Positions 16,278 through 25,230 of a stretch of DNA of 64,000 bases are shown piece after piece. Position 1 is the first letter of the stretch. Every line of letters begins with the position of its first letter. Below the pieces are notes generated by a model. That model was not told where the DNA came from. It ran no database searches and saw only the letters and a list, made by a program, of their open reading frames with translations. Location of the stretch: contig NZ_JBFLVD010000018.1 of the NCBI RefSeq assembly GCF_040750395.1, positions 186,001-250,000 on the forward strand, read 5' to 3'. The position numbers and the translations under genes were made by a program. This stretch comes from Scandinavium sp002470465. GTDB lineage: Bacteria; Pseudomonadota; Gammaproteobacteria; Enterobacterales; Enterobacteriaceae.

Positions 16278-17005
16278 GTCGTTCAGTTCTGGTCACCGGG
16301 GCCAGTAAAGGCATTGGCCGCGCGATCGCGCTGAAGCTTGCCGCCGATGGTTTTACCGTTGGCGTGCATTACCACAGCGATCGGCAGGGCGCGCAGGATA
16401 CCCTCGACGCCATTGAGCGCGCGGGGGGGACAGGCCGCCTGTTACAGTTCGACGTGGGCAATCGCGAGCAGTGCCGCGAAGTGCTGGAAGCCGATATCGA
16501 ACAGCACGGCGCGTGGTATGGCGTGGTCAGCAACGCGGGTATCACCCGCGACGGCGCGTTCCCGGCGCTGAGCGAGGATGACTGGGACCGCGTGATCCAC
16601 ACCAACCTCGACAGCTTCTACAACGTGATTCATCCGTGCATTATGCCGATGATTTCGACCCGCAAAGGCGGGCGCATCATTACGCTCTCCTCGGTGTCCG
16701 GCGTGATGGGCAACCGCGGCCAGGTAAACTACAGCGCGGCGAAAGCGGGGATTATTGGTGCGACCAAAGCGCTGGCCATTGAGCTTGCGAAGCGCAAAAT
16801 TACCGTCAATTGCATCGCGCCGGGGCTTATTGACACCGGAATGATCGAGATGGAAGAGGCCGCGCTGAAAGAAGCGATGAATATTATTCCGATGAAACGT
16901 ATGGGCCAGGCTGATGAAGTCGCAGGTCTTGCGAGCTATTTAATGTCCGACATTGCGGGCTACGTCACCCGTCAGGTGATTTCCATTAACGGAGGCATGT
17001 TATGA
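16274..17005 (+). CDS. apeQ: APE 3-ketoacyl-ACP reductase ApeQ
   Basis: 243-residue classical short-chain dehydrogenase of the FabG type. It has the NADP-binding TGASKGIGRA motif at residues 8-17, NAG at 87-89, and the catalytic Ser 140, Tyr 153, Lys 157 (NYSAAKAG). It reduces the ketoacyl-ACP before dehydration. The start at 16274 is the ATGA overlap; the longer frame upstream runs inside apeP. Confidence 0.92.
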   Translation: MSRSVLVTGASKGIGRAIALKLAADGFTVGVHYHSDRQGAQDTLDAIERAGGTGRLLQFDVGNREQCREVLEADIEQHGAWYGVVSNAGITRDGAFPALSEDDWDRVIHTNLDSFYNVIHPCIMPMISTRKGGRIITLSSVSGVMGNRGQVNYSAAKAGIIGATKALAIELAKRKITVNCIAPGLIDTGMIEMEEAALKEAMNIIPMKRMGQADEVAGLASYLMSDIAGYVTRQVISINGGML

Positions 17006-18231
17006 CCCGTCGCGTCGTCATTACCGGCATGGGCGGCGTGACCGCCTTTGGCGAAAGCTGGGATGCGGTGTCCGCGCGTCTGCGCAGCTATCAGAATGCG
17101 GTACGCAAAATGCCGGAGTGGCAGGTTTACGACGGGCTGCATACGCTGCTCGGCGCGCCAATTGATGATTTCACGCTGCCTGCGCACTATACCCGCAAGC
17201 GTATCCGCGCGATGGGTCGCGTGTCGCTGATGTCCACCCGCGCAAGCGAACTGGCGCTGGAGCAGGCAGGGCTTATCGACAACCCGGTACTGACCAACGG
17301 TGAAACCGGTATTGCCTATGGTTCGTCAACCGGCAGCACCGGGCCGGTGAGCGAGTTCGCCACGATGCTGACCGAAAAGCACACCAACAACATTACCGGC
17401 ACCACCTACGTGCAGATGATGCCGCACACCACCGCCGTCAACACCGGGCTGTTCTTCGGCCTGCGCGGGCGCGTGATCCCGACCTCCAGCGCCTGCACCT
17501 CCGGCAGTCAGGCGATTGGCTATGCGTACGAAGCCATTCGTCACGGCTACCAGACCGTGATGGTCGCGGGCGGGGCAGAGGAGCTTTGCCCCTCTGAAGC
17601 GGCGGTGTTCGACACGCTGTTCGCCACCAGCCAGCGCAACGATGCGCCCGCTACCACGCCCTCTCCGTTTGACGTTAACCGTGACGGGCTGGTGATTGGC
17701 GAAGGCGCAGGCACGCTGGTGCTGGAAGAACTGGAGCATGCGAAAGCGCGCGGAGCGACCATCTATGGCGAAATCATCGGTTTTGCGACCAACTGCGACG
17801 CGGCGCATATCACCCAGCCGCAGAAGGAAACGATGCAGGTTTGCATGGAGCAGTCGCTGGGCCAGGCGGGACTTGCGCCGTCGGACATCGGTTATATTTC
17901 CGCGCACGGCACGGCTACTGACCGCGGTGATATCGCGGAAAGTCAGGCCACGGCTGCGGTGTTTGGTAACCGTACGCCAATCTCATCGCTGAAAAGTTAC
18001 TTCGGGCATACGCTCGGGGCCTGCGGCGCGTTAGAAGCCTGGATGAGCCTGCAAATGCTGCGTGAAGGCTGGTTTGCGCCCACGCTTAACCTGCAGCAGC
18101 CGGACGAACAATGTGGCGATCTGGACTACATTATGGGAGAGTCACGGGCTATCGACTGTGAGTTTTTGCAGAGCAACAACTTCGCCTTCGGCGGGATCAA
18201 CACTTCGATTGTCATTAAACGCTGGGAGTAA
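17002..18231 (+). CDS. apeR: APE beta-ketoacyl-ACP synthase ApeR
   Basis: 409-residue FabF-like condensing enzyme with a complete triad: Cys 165 in SSACTSGSQAIG, His 302 in SAHGTATDRGD and His 336 in YFGHTLGACGA. It is the second true ketosynthase of the cluster and is thought in related systems to act early or in priming. Its C-terminal NNFAFGGINTSIV is typical of the family. It overlaps apeQ by four bases and is followed after two bases by acpT. Confidence 0.9.
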   Translation: MTRRVVITGMGGVTAFGESWDAVSARLRSYQNAVRKMPEWQVYDGLHTLLGAPIDDFTLPAHYTRKRIRAMGRVSLMSTRASELALEQAGLIDNPVLTNGETGIAYGSSTGSTGPVSEFATMLTEKHTNNITGTTYVQMMPHTTAVNTGLFFGLRGRVIPTSSACTSGSQAIGYAYEAIRHGYQTVMVAGGAEELCPSEAAVFDTLFATSQRNDAPATTPSPFDVNRDGLVIGEGAGTLVLEELEHAKARGATIYGEIIGFATNCDAAHITQPQKETMQVCMEQSLGQAGLAPSDIGYISAHGTATDRGDIAESQATAAVFGNRTPISSLKSYFGHTLGACGALEAWMSLQMLREGWFAPTLNLQQPDEQCGDLDYIMGESRAIDCEFLQSNNFAFGGINTSIVIKRWE

Positions 18232-18233
18232 CG

Positions 18234-18812
18234 ATGTATCGGCTGTTCCTCGGGAAAATTTCGACCCTCAGTCTGACGACGCTGCCGCAGGTGCTTGCTG
18301 AACAGGCGCCGGAAGGAAAGCGTCGCAGCGCCTGGCTTGCCGGACGTGCGCTGCTGTGTCATGCGGTGTCACCGCTGCCGGAAATTCACTTCGGTGAACA
18401 GGGCAAGCCGGGGTTCGATGAACGCCATACGCTGTGGTTTAACCTGAGCCACAGCGGCGACGACATTGCCTTGTTGCTCAGCGATGAGGGCGAAGTAGGC
18501 TGCGATATCGAAACGCTTCGTCCACGCCTGCAGTGGCAGCAGTTATCCAACGCGACGTTTACCGGCAACGAGCATATTGAGATTGAGCGTGAATCTGAAG
18601 AGCAGCGCCTGACGGCGTTCTGGCGCATCTGGACGCGCAAAGAAGCGATGGTCAAGCAGCGCGGCGGCAGCGCCTGGCAGATTGTCAGCTATGACAGCAC
18701 CGCGCCGCTGAACCAGCACCTCAGCGATTTGCAGCATCAAGGCTTAAGCCTGGCGGTATGCACGCCAACGTCGTTTACGGTGAGTACAGCGGTGATTGAG
18801 CGGGTAGGGTGA
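18234..18812 (+). CDS. acpT: 4'-phosphopantetheinyl transferase AcpT
   Basis: 192-residue Sfp/AcpT-type transferase that moves phosphopantetheine from CoA onto the Ser of carrier proteins. Motifs are WFNLSHSGDD, GCDIETLRPR (the metal-binding Asp and Glu) and FWRIWTRKEAMVKQRGGSAW. It aligns well from end to end with E. coli AcpT. In K-12 acpT follows yhhT with no APE cluster; here it lies two bases after apeR, so it probably belongs to the same transcript and activates ApeE and ApeF. Confidence 0.93.
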   Translation: MYRLFLGKISTLSLTTLPQVLAEQAPEGKRRSAWLAGRALLCHAVSPLPEIHFGEQGKPGFDERHTLWFNLSHSGDDIALLLSDEGEVGCDIETLRPRLQWQQLSNATFTGNEHIEIERESEEQRLTAFWRIWTRKEAMVKQRGGSAWQIVSYDSTAPLNQHLSDLQHQGLSLAVCTPTSFTVSTAVIERVG

Positions 18813-18857
18813 GATCGACAAGCGTCTTCCAAAAGGAAGCGAGGTCTGACACAAAAG

Positions 18858-18887
18858 CGGCAACCAGAAGGTTGCCGTTTTGCTTTT
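18858..18887. terminator. Terminator between acpT and yhgN
   Basis: CGGCAACC (18858-18865) pairs with GGTTGCCG (18870-18877) around AGAA, followed by TTTTGCTTTT on the plus side and A-rich sequence on the other. It can serve both converging genes. Confidence 0.85.
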
Positions 18888-18889
18888 AC

Positions 18890-19483
18890 TTAACCCTTCA
18901 TCCACACCCGAATGCCATCGAGGAACATCTGCGTGGCGAGCATGACCAGGATCAGCCCCATCAGGCGCTCCAGCGCGTTCACGCCTTTCTCGCCGAGCAG
19001 GCGCAAAAACAGCCCCGACTGCAGCAGTATCACAAACGTGCCGCCCCAGGCGAGCATCAGCGCGATAATCAAATGCCCCATCTGGTTCGGATACTGGTGC
19101 GACAGCAGCATTAACGTTGCCAGCAATGATGGCCCGGCCACCAGTGGAATGGCCAGCGGTACGATAAAGGGTTCTTCACCGGCCGGTAACCCATTGCTGC
19201 CGCCCTCGTTGCCGGGAAAAATCATCTTTATGGCAATCAGGAACAGAATAATGCCTCCGGAGATAGAAACGGTCTCCGCGCTCAGATTCAGGAAGGCGAG
19301 GATTTTCTCTCCGGCGAAGAGGAAAATGAGCATTATCACCAGTGCGATCAACAGCTCACGTATCATGATCGCCCTGCGGCGCCTGGGTTCCGTGTGTTTC
19401 AGCACCGACATAAAAATCGGCAAATTTCCCAGCGGATCCATAATCAGGATCAATAAAACCGCGGCAGAAAGAATTTCACTCAT
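18890..19483 (-). CDS. yhgN: MarC-family inner-membrane protein YhgN
   Basis: 197-residue polytopic protein of the MarC (UPF0056) family with about six helices. It starts MSEILSAAVLLILIMDPLGN and carries the conserved PLAIPLVAGPSLLATLMLL block. The function of the family is unproven, although transport of amino acids has been suggested for related proteins. It is divergent from asd, as in E. coli. In K-12 its other neighbour is gntU; here it converges on acpT. Confidence 0.92.
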   Translation of the reverse strand: MSEILSAAVLLILIMDPLGNLPIFMSVLKHTEPRRRRAIMIRELLIALVIMLIFLFAGEKILAFLNLSAETVSISGGIILFLIAIKMIFPGNEGGSNGLPAGEEPFIVPLAIPLVAGPSLLATLMLLSHQYPNQMGHLIIALMLAWGGTFVILLQSGLFLRLLGEKGVNALERLMGLILVMLATQMFLDGIRVWMKG

Positions 19484-19681
19484 GACATTGTTCCCTGATA
19501 ATGACTTTTCACGCTCCGAATAATGAGCGTGTCAAATAAGCTGCTTTACTTAATGATGACGAATCATTGAATTTTTTCACTTGCGACTTTGGCTGCATTT
19601 TGTAATGTGGTGAGGCCCCTGCGTCCAGTGACGGAAAACGGGGTCAGCACAACAGCACACACCTCTGCAGGAAAACACGTT

Positions 19682-20788
19682 ATGAAAAATGTTGGTTTTA
19701 TCGGCTGGCGCGGAATGGTCGGCTCTGTACTCATGCAACGCATGGTAGAAGAGCGCGATTTCGACGCTATCCGCCCGGTCTTCTTCTCCACCTCCCAGCT
19801 TGGTCAGGCTGCGCCCGCGTTTGGCACCCATAGCGGTGGCACATTGCAGGACGCCTTCGATCTGGAGGCGTTAAAGGCACTCGACATTATTGTCACCTGC
19901 CAGGGCGGCGATTATACCAACGAAATCTATCCAAAGCTGCGTGAAAGCGGCTGGCAGGGTTACTGGATTGATGCGGCCTCGTCGCTGCGCATGAAAGATG
20001 ACGCCATCATCATTCTGGATCCGGTGAACCAGGCTGTCATTACCGACGGTCTCAACAAAGGCGTCAAAACCTTCGTCGGCGGCAACTGCACCGTCAGCCT
20101 GATGCTGATGTCGCTGGGCGGCCTGTTCGCTAACGATCTGGTTGAGTGGGCGTCTGTGGCAACCTATCAGGCGGCCTCCGGCGGCGGCGCACGCCATATG
20201 CGTGAACTGCTGAGCCAGATGGGCGGCCTGTATAACTACGTTGCGGACGAGCTGGCGAACCCGGCTTCGGCCATTCTCGACATCGAACGCAAGGTCACCC
20301 AACTGACCCGCAGCGGCGATCTGCCGGTCGATAACTTTGGCGTACCGCTGGCCGGTAGCCTGATTCCGTGGATCGACAAACAGCTCGACAACGGCCAGAG
20401 CCGCGAAGAGTGGAAGGGCCAGGCGGAAACCAACAAAATTCTCGCAACTCATGACGTCATCCCGGTTGACGGTCTGTGCGTGCGCATCGGCGCGCTGCGC
20501 TGCCACAGCCAGGCGTTCACCCTGAAGCTGAAAAAGGACGTGTCGGTCCAGACCATCGAAGAGATGCTGGCCGCGCACAACCCGTGGGCCAAGGTGGTGC
20601 CAAACGATCGCGAAATCACCATGCGCGAGCTGACGCCTGCGGCGGTCACCGGCACGTTGACCACGCCGGTCGGGCGTTTGCGTAAGCTGAATATGGGGCC
20701 GGAGTACCTCTCGGCCTTCACCGTCGGCGATCAGCTCCTCTGGGGCGCCGCCGAGCCGCTACGTCGCATGCTGCGACAATTAGCGTAA
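19682..20788 (+). CDS. asd: Aspartate-semialdehyde dehydrogenase
   Basis: 368-residue enzyme that reduces aspartyl phosphate to aspartate semialdehyde with NADPH, the branch point to lysine, diaminopimelate, threonine and methionine. It shows GWRGMVGSVL near the N-terminus (NADP loop) and the active-site Cys in VGGNCTVSLML (about residue 136). The start at 19682 gives the E. coli length; the longer frame from 19589 would run through the promoter. It is divergent from yhgN. Confidence 0.97.
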   Translation: MKNVGFIGWRGMVGSVLMQRMVEERDFDAIRPVFFSTSQLGQAAPAFGTHSGGTLQDAFDLEALKALDIIVTCQGGDYTNEIYPKLRESGWQGYWIDAASSLRMKDDAIIILDPVNQAVITDGLNKGVKTFVGGNCTVSLMLMSLGGLFANDLVEWASVATYQAASGGGARHMRELLSQMGGLYNYVADELANPASAILDIERKVTQLTRSGDLPVDNFGVPLAGSLIPWIDKQLDNGQSREEWKGQAETNKILATHDVIPVDGLCVRIGALRCHSQAFTLKLKKDVSVQTIEEMLAAHNPWAKVVPNDREITMRELTPAAVTGTLTTPVGRLRKLNMGPEYLSAFTVGDQLLWGAAEPLRRMLRQLA

Positions 20789-20800
20789 CAAAATGAAAGA

Positions 20801-20826
20801 AGGGGTGCTGAGTCACCCCTTTTTTA
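20801..20826 (+). terminator. Terminator after asd
   Basis: AGGGGTG (20801-20807) pairs with CACCCCT (20814-20820) and runs into a six-T tract. It separates asd from the glycogen operon. Confidence 0.92.
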
Positions 20827-21036
20827 CGCCTGTCACTTTATACGTAGAACAAGGAGTCATTGCGTATGGATCAATTTTTACCAGGAGTCAGATAAAGCCT
20901 TGGCTATGCTTTAAGGGAGAGGTTTGCCCCGAAGGTGGGATGGCGCGAAAAGGAAGCGGGTTTTTACCGCGCCGTTCAGGTCAAAAAAGTCGCTACAGAG
21001 AAACAAAACAGCGACACTTATAACAGGATGAATAGC

Positions 21037-23223
21037 ATGTCCGAACGTATCGACAGAGACGTGGTTAATGCTCTGATTGCCGGCCATTTTGCGGATCCCT
21101 TTTCCGTGCTTGGCATGCACTGCACCGAGGCGGGGCTGGAAGTCCGCGCACTGTTACCTGACGCGACCGAAGTGTGGGTCATTGAACCGAAAACCGGGCG
21201 TAAAGTCGGCCAGCTCGACTGCCTCGACTCGCGCGGTTTCTTTTGCGGCGTCATGCCGCGGCGTAAAAATCCTTTCCGCTACCAGCTGGCCGTACTCTGG
21301 CATGGGCAGCAAAATCTGATTGACGATCCTTACCGTTTTGGCCCGCTGCTGCAGGAGATGGACGCCTGGCTGCTGTCGGAAGGTACGCACCTGCGCCCCT
21401 ATGAAACGCTGGGAGCACACGCCGATACGATGGATGGCGTAACGGGAACGCGCTTTTCCGTCTGGGCACCAAACGCCCGCCGCGTGTCGGTGGTCGGGCA
21501 GTTCAACTACTGGGACGGCCGCCGCCATCCGATGCGCCTGCGGGCGGAATCGGGCATCTGGGAGCTTTTTGTTCCCGGTGCGCACAACGGTCAGCTCTAT
21601 AAATTCGAAATGATCGATGCCCACGGCAAGCTGCGGATCAAGGCAGACCCGTACGCCTTTGAAGCGCAGATGCGCCCTGATACGGCGTCGCTGATTTGCG
21701 GACTGCCGGAAAAAATCGAGCAGCCGGAGTCGCGTAAGCAGGCGAATAATTTCGATGCGCCCATTGCGATTTACGAAGTGCATCTTGGCTCCTGGCGCCG
21801 CCACACCGACAACAACTTCTGGCTGAGCTATCGCGAGCTGGCAGACCAGCTGGTGCCGTACGCCAAATGGATGGGCTTCACCCACCTTGAGCTGCTGCCC
21901 ATTAATGAGCATCCGTTCGACGGCAGCTGGGGCTATCAGCCGACGGGGCTTTACGCGCCGACGCGCCGCTTCGGCACCCGCGAAGATTTCCGCTATTTCA
22001 TTAATGCTGTGCACAACGCCGGGCTGAACGTCATCCTCGACTGGGTGCCGGGCCACTTCCCGTCAGATGACTTTGCTTTGGCGAAGTTTGACGGCACGGA
22101 GCTCTACGAGCACAGCGATCCGCGTGAAGGCTACCATCAGGACTGGAATACCCTGATTTACAACTATGGTCGCCGTGAAGTACAGAACTATCTGGTCGGC
22201 AACGCGCTGTACTGGATTGAGCGCTTCGGCATTGACGCCCTGCGCGTGGATGCGGTGGCATCGATGATCTACCGCGACTACAGCCGCAAAGCGGGTGAGT
22301 GGGTGCCGAACGAGCACGGCGGGCGCGAAAACCTGGAAGCGATAGAGTTCCTGCGCAGCACCAACCGCATTCTCGGCGAGCAGGTGCCGGGCGCGGTCAG
22401 CATGGCGGAAGAGTCGACTGATTTCCCCGGCGTTTCAAGGCCGCCGGAGATGGGGGGGCTCGGGTTCTGGTACAAGTGGAATCTGGGCTGGATGCACGAC
22501 ACCCTCGACTATTTCAAGCTCGATCCGGTTTATCGCCAGTACCATCATGACAAGCTGACCTTCGGCATGCTTTACAACGGCACCGAAAACTTCGTGCTGC
22601 CGTTGTCGCACGACGAAGTGGTGCACGGCAAAAAATCCCTCCTCGACAGGATGCCCGGCGACGCCTGGCAGAAGTTTGCCAACCTGCGCGCCTACTACGG
22701 CTGGCTGTACGCCTTCCCTGGCAAAAAGCTGCTGTTTATGGGCAACGAATTTGCCCAGGGCCGTGAGTGGAACCACGACACCAGCCTCGACTGGCACCTG
22801 CTGAGCGGCGGCGATAACTGGCACCACGGCGTGCAGCGCCTGGTGCGCGATCTCAACCTGACCTATCGCCATCACAAAGCGATGCATGAGCTGGATTACG
22901 ATCCCTACGGCTTCGAATGGCTGGTGGTCGACGATCGCGAGCGCTCGGTGTTTATCTTTGTGCGCCGCGATCGCCAGGGCAACGAAATCATCGTCGCCAG
23001 CAACTTCACGCCGGTGCCGCGTGAGCATTATCGCTTTGGCATCAATCAGGCGGGCCGCTGGCGCGAAATCCTCAATACCGACTCCATGCACTATCACGGC
23101 AGCAATGCCGGGAACGGTGGGGCGGTTCATAGCGATGCCATCGAGAGCCACGGACGTCCGAATTCGCTCTCCATCACGCTGCCGCCGCTGTCGACCATCT
23201 GGCTGGTTCGGGAGGGGGAATGA
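21037..23223 (+). CDS. glgB: 1,4-alpha-glucan branching enzyme
   Basis: 728-residue enzyme, identical in length to E. coli GlgB. It creates alpha-1,6 branches in glycogen by transferring cut oligoglucan chains. There is an N-terminal CBM48 region (about 130-220, TRFSVWAPNARRVSVVG), a GH13 barrel (GWGYQP and DALRVDAVASM with the nucleophile Asp near 405; AEESTDFPG with the acid Glu near 458; LSHDEVVHGK) and a C-terminal beta domain. The start at 21037 is preferred over in-frame ATGs at 20935 and 21028 because AGGATG lies about ten bases upstream and the ends match the family. First gene of glgBXCAP. Confidence 0.96.
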   Translation: MSERIDRDVVNALIAGHFADPFSVLGMHCTEAGLEVRALLPDATEVWVIEPKTGRKVGQLDCLDSRGFFCGVMPRRKNPFRYQLAVLWHGQQNLIDDPYRFGPLLQEMDAWLLSEGTHLRPYETLGAHADTMDGVTGTRFSVWAPNARRVSVVGQFNYWDGRRHPMRLRAESGIWELFVPGAHNGQLYKFEMIDAHGKLRIKADPYAFEAQMRPDTASLICGLPEKIEQPESRKQANNFDAPIAIYEVHLGSWRRHTDNNFWLSYRELADQLVPYAKWMGFTHLELLPINEHPFDGSWGYQPTGLYAPTRRFGTREDFRYFINAVHNAGLNVILDWVPGHFPSDDFALAKFDGTELYEHSDPREGYHQDWNTLIYNYGRREVQNYLVGNALYWIERFGIDALRVDAVASMIYRDYSRKAGEWVPNEHGGRENLEAIEFLRSTNRILGEQVPGAVSMAEESTDFPGVSRPPEMGGLGFWYKWNLGWMHDTLDYFKLDPVYRQYHHDKLTFGMLYNGTENFVLPLSHDEVVHGKKSLLDRMPGDAWQKFANLRAYYGWLYAFPGKKLLFMGNEFAQGREWNHDTSLDWHLLSGGDNWHHGVQRLVRDLNLTYRHHKAMHELDYDPYGFEWLVVDDRERSVFIFVRRDRQGNEIIVASNFTPVPREHYRFGINQAGRWREILNTDSMHYHGSNAGNGGAVHSDAIESHGRPNSLSITLPPLSTIWLVREGE

Positions 23224-25208
23224 GTAAACTCACGGCAGGGAAACCCGCGCCGCTCGGCGCAAGCTATGACGGTAAAGGCGTGAACTTCACCCTTTTCTCC
23301 GCCCATGCGGAGCGGGTTGAACTCTGTGTGTTTGACAAGCAGGGCAACGAGCGCCGTACAGATTTGCCAGCACGTACCGGTGACGTGTGGCACGGCTATC
23401 TGCCAGAAGCACGTCCGGGACTGCGCTATGGTTATCGCGTGCACGGGCCGTGGGATCCGTATCAGGGGCATCGCTACAACCCGGCGAAGCTGCTGCTCGA
23501 TCCCTGCGCTCACCGCGTTGATGGCGAGGAAGTTGACGATCCCATTCTGCACAGCGGCCACGACAGCCCCGACGATCGCGACAGCGCCGCCGTTGCACCG
23601 CGCTCGGTGGTGGTGGATCTGCACTATGACTGGGAAGACGACGAGCCGCCGCGCACGCCGTGGAGCAAGACGATCATCTACGAAGCGCACGTCAAGGGGC
23701 TGACGTATCTGCACCCCGGTATTCCGAAAGACCTGGTTGGAACCTACGGAGCCCTGGCGCATCCGTTGATGATCTCTTACTTCCAAAAGCTGGGTATTAC
23801 GGCGCTGGAGCTGCTGCCCGTTGCGCAGTTTGCCAGCGAGCCGCGCCTGCAAAGGCTGGGGCTTACGAACTACTGGGGCTACAACCCGCTGGCAATGTTT
23901 GCCGTCGAGCCGCGTTATGCCACGTCGCCGAAAACGGCGCTCAAGGAGTTTCGTGATGCGGTGAAGGCGCTGCATGCGGCGGGCATTGAGGTGATTCTCG
24001 ACATCGTGCTGAACCACAGCGCGGAAATTGACCTCGACGGCCCGACCTTCTCCCTGCGCGGAATCGACAACCGTAGCTATTATTGGATAAGGGACGACGG
24101 CGATTACCACAACTGGACCGGCTGCGGTAACACTCTGAATCTCAGCACGCCAGGTTCGGTGGAATACGCCCGTCAGTGCCTGCGTTTCTGGGTTGATGAG
24201 TGCCACGTGGACGGTTTCCGCTTTGATTTGGCCTCGGTAATGGGGCGCACGCCGGAGTTTCGTCAGGACGCGCCGCTGTTTGAGGCAATTAAAAACGATC
24301 CTCACCTCAGCGCGGTAAAGCTGATTGCGGAACCCTGGGATATTGGTGACGGTGGCTACCAGGTCGGCAACTTCCCGCCGCTGTTTGCCGAATGGAACGA
24401 TCACTTTCGCGATGCCACGCGCCGCTTCTGGCTCCAGCAAAGCCTGTCGCTTGGTGAATTTGCCCGTCGTTTTGCGGGCTCCAGCGACGTGTACCACTAC
24501 AACGGACGCCTGCCGTCGGCGTCGGTAAATCTGGTGACGGCGCACGATGGTTTTACCCTGCAGGACTGCGTCAGTTTCAATCAGAAACACAATGAGGCCA
24601 ACGGTGAAGAAAACCGCGACGGCACTAACAATAACCACAGTTTCAACCATGGTATAGAAGGGTTAGACGGCAGTCTCGATGTGATTGAGCGGCGACGCGC
24701 CAGCGTCCATGCCCTGCTGACCACGCTGCTTTTGTCGCAGGGGACGCCGATGTTGCTGGCCGGGGATGAACACGGTCATAGCCAGCATGGTAACAACAAT
24801 GCTTATTGTCAGGACAACGCCCTCACCTGGCTCGACTGGGAAAAGGCCAATGCTGGCCTGACGGCATTTACCGCAGCACTTATTCGCCTGCGCCAGCAGA
24901 TCCCGGCTTTGACCGAAGACTGCTGGTGGCAGGAGGGTGACGGTCGCGTTTGCTGGCTGAACGAGAACGCGCAGCCTCTGAGCTTTGAAGCGTGGCAGCA
25001 GGGCAGTCCCCGAATGCAAATTCTGCTTTCAGGCACCTGGCTTATCACCTTAAACGGCTCGCAGGACGTCGCAGATATGGCATTACCTGAAGGGGAGTGG
25101 CGCGCCATTCCTCCATTCGCCGGAGAGGATAATCCGGTCATCCTGGCTGTCTGGCATGGGCCCGCGCACGGAGTGTGCGTTTTCGAAAAGGTCCGCTCGG
25201 ACGTGTAA
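23220..25208 (+). CDS. glgX: Glycogen debranching enzyme GlgX
   Basis: 662-residue isoamylase-type GH13 enzyme that hydrolyses alpha-1,6 branches, preferring the short limit-dextrin stubs left by glycogen phosphorylase. It has a CBM48-like N-terminus (GVNFTLFSAHAERVEL), catalytic blocks VILDIVLNHSAE, VDGFRFDLASVMG and LIAEPWDIGDGGY, and VTAHDGFTLQDCVS. It overlaps glgB by four bases. It is a few residues longer than E. coli GlgX, the difference lying toward the C-terminus. Confidence 0.95.
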   Translation: MSKLTAGKPAPLGASYDGKGVNFTLFSAHAERVELCVFDKQGNERRTDLPARTGDVWHGYLPEARPGLRYGYRVHGPWDPYQGHRYNPAKLLLDPCAHRVDGEEVDDPILHSGHDSPDDRDSAAVAPRSVVVDLHYDWEDDEPPRTPWSKTIIYEAHVKGLTYLHPGIPKDLVGTYGALAHPLMISYFQKLGITALELLPVAQFASEPRLQRLGLTNYWGYNPLAMFAVEPRYATSPKTALKEFRDAVKALHAAGIEVILDIVLNHSAEIDLDGPTFSLRGIDNRSYYWIRDDGDYHNWTGCGNTLNLSTPGSVEYARQCLRFWVDECHVDGFRFDLASVMGRTPEFRQDAPLFEAIKNDPHLSAVKLIAEPWDIGDGGYQVGNFPPLFAEWNDHFRDATRRFWLQQSLSLGEFARRFAGSSDVYHYNGRLPSASVNLVTAHDGFTLQDCVSFNQKHNEANGEENRDGTNNNHSFNHGIEGLDGSLDVIERRRASVHALLTTLLLSQGTPMLLAGDEHGHSQHGNNNAYCQDNALTWLDWEKANAGLTAFTAALIRLRQQIPALTEDCWWQEGDGRVCWLNENAQPLSFEAWQQGSPRMQILLSGTWLITLNGSQDVADMALPEGEWRAIPPFAGEDNPVILAVWHGPAHGVCVFEKVRSDV

Positions 25209-25230
25209 CGAGCGAGAAAAGGAGTTAATC

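Noticed and set aside
23127..24650. 507-codon open frame on the minus strand
   Set aside because: It is fully antisense to glgB end and glgX, which match known enzymes from end to end. The long frame results from high GC and codon bias, and its translation has no recognisable domain.
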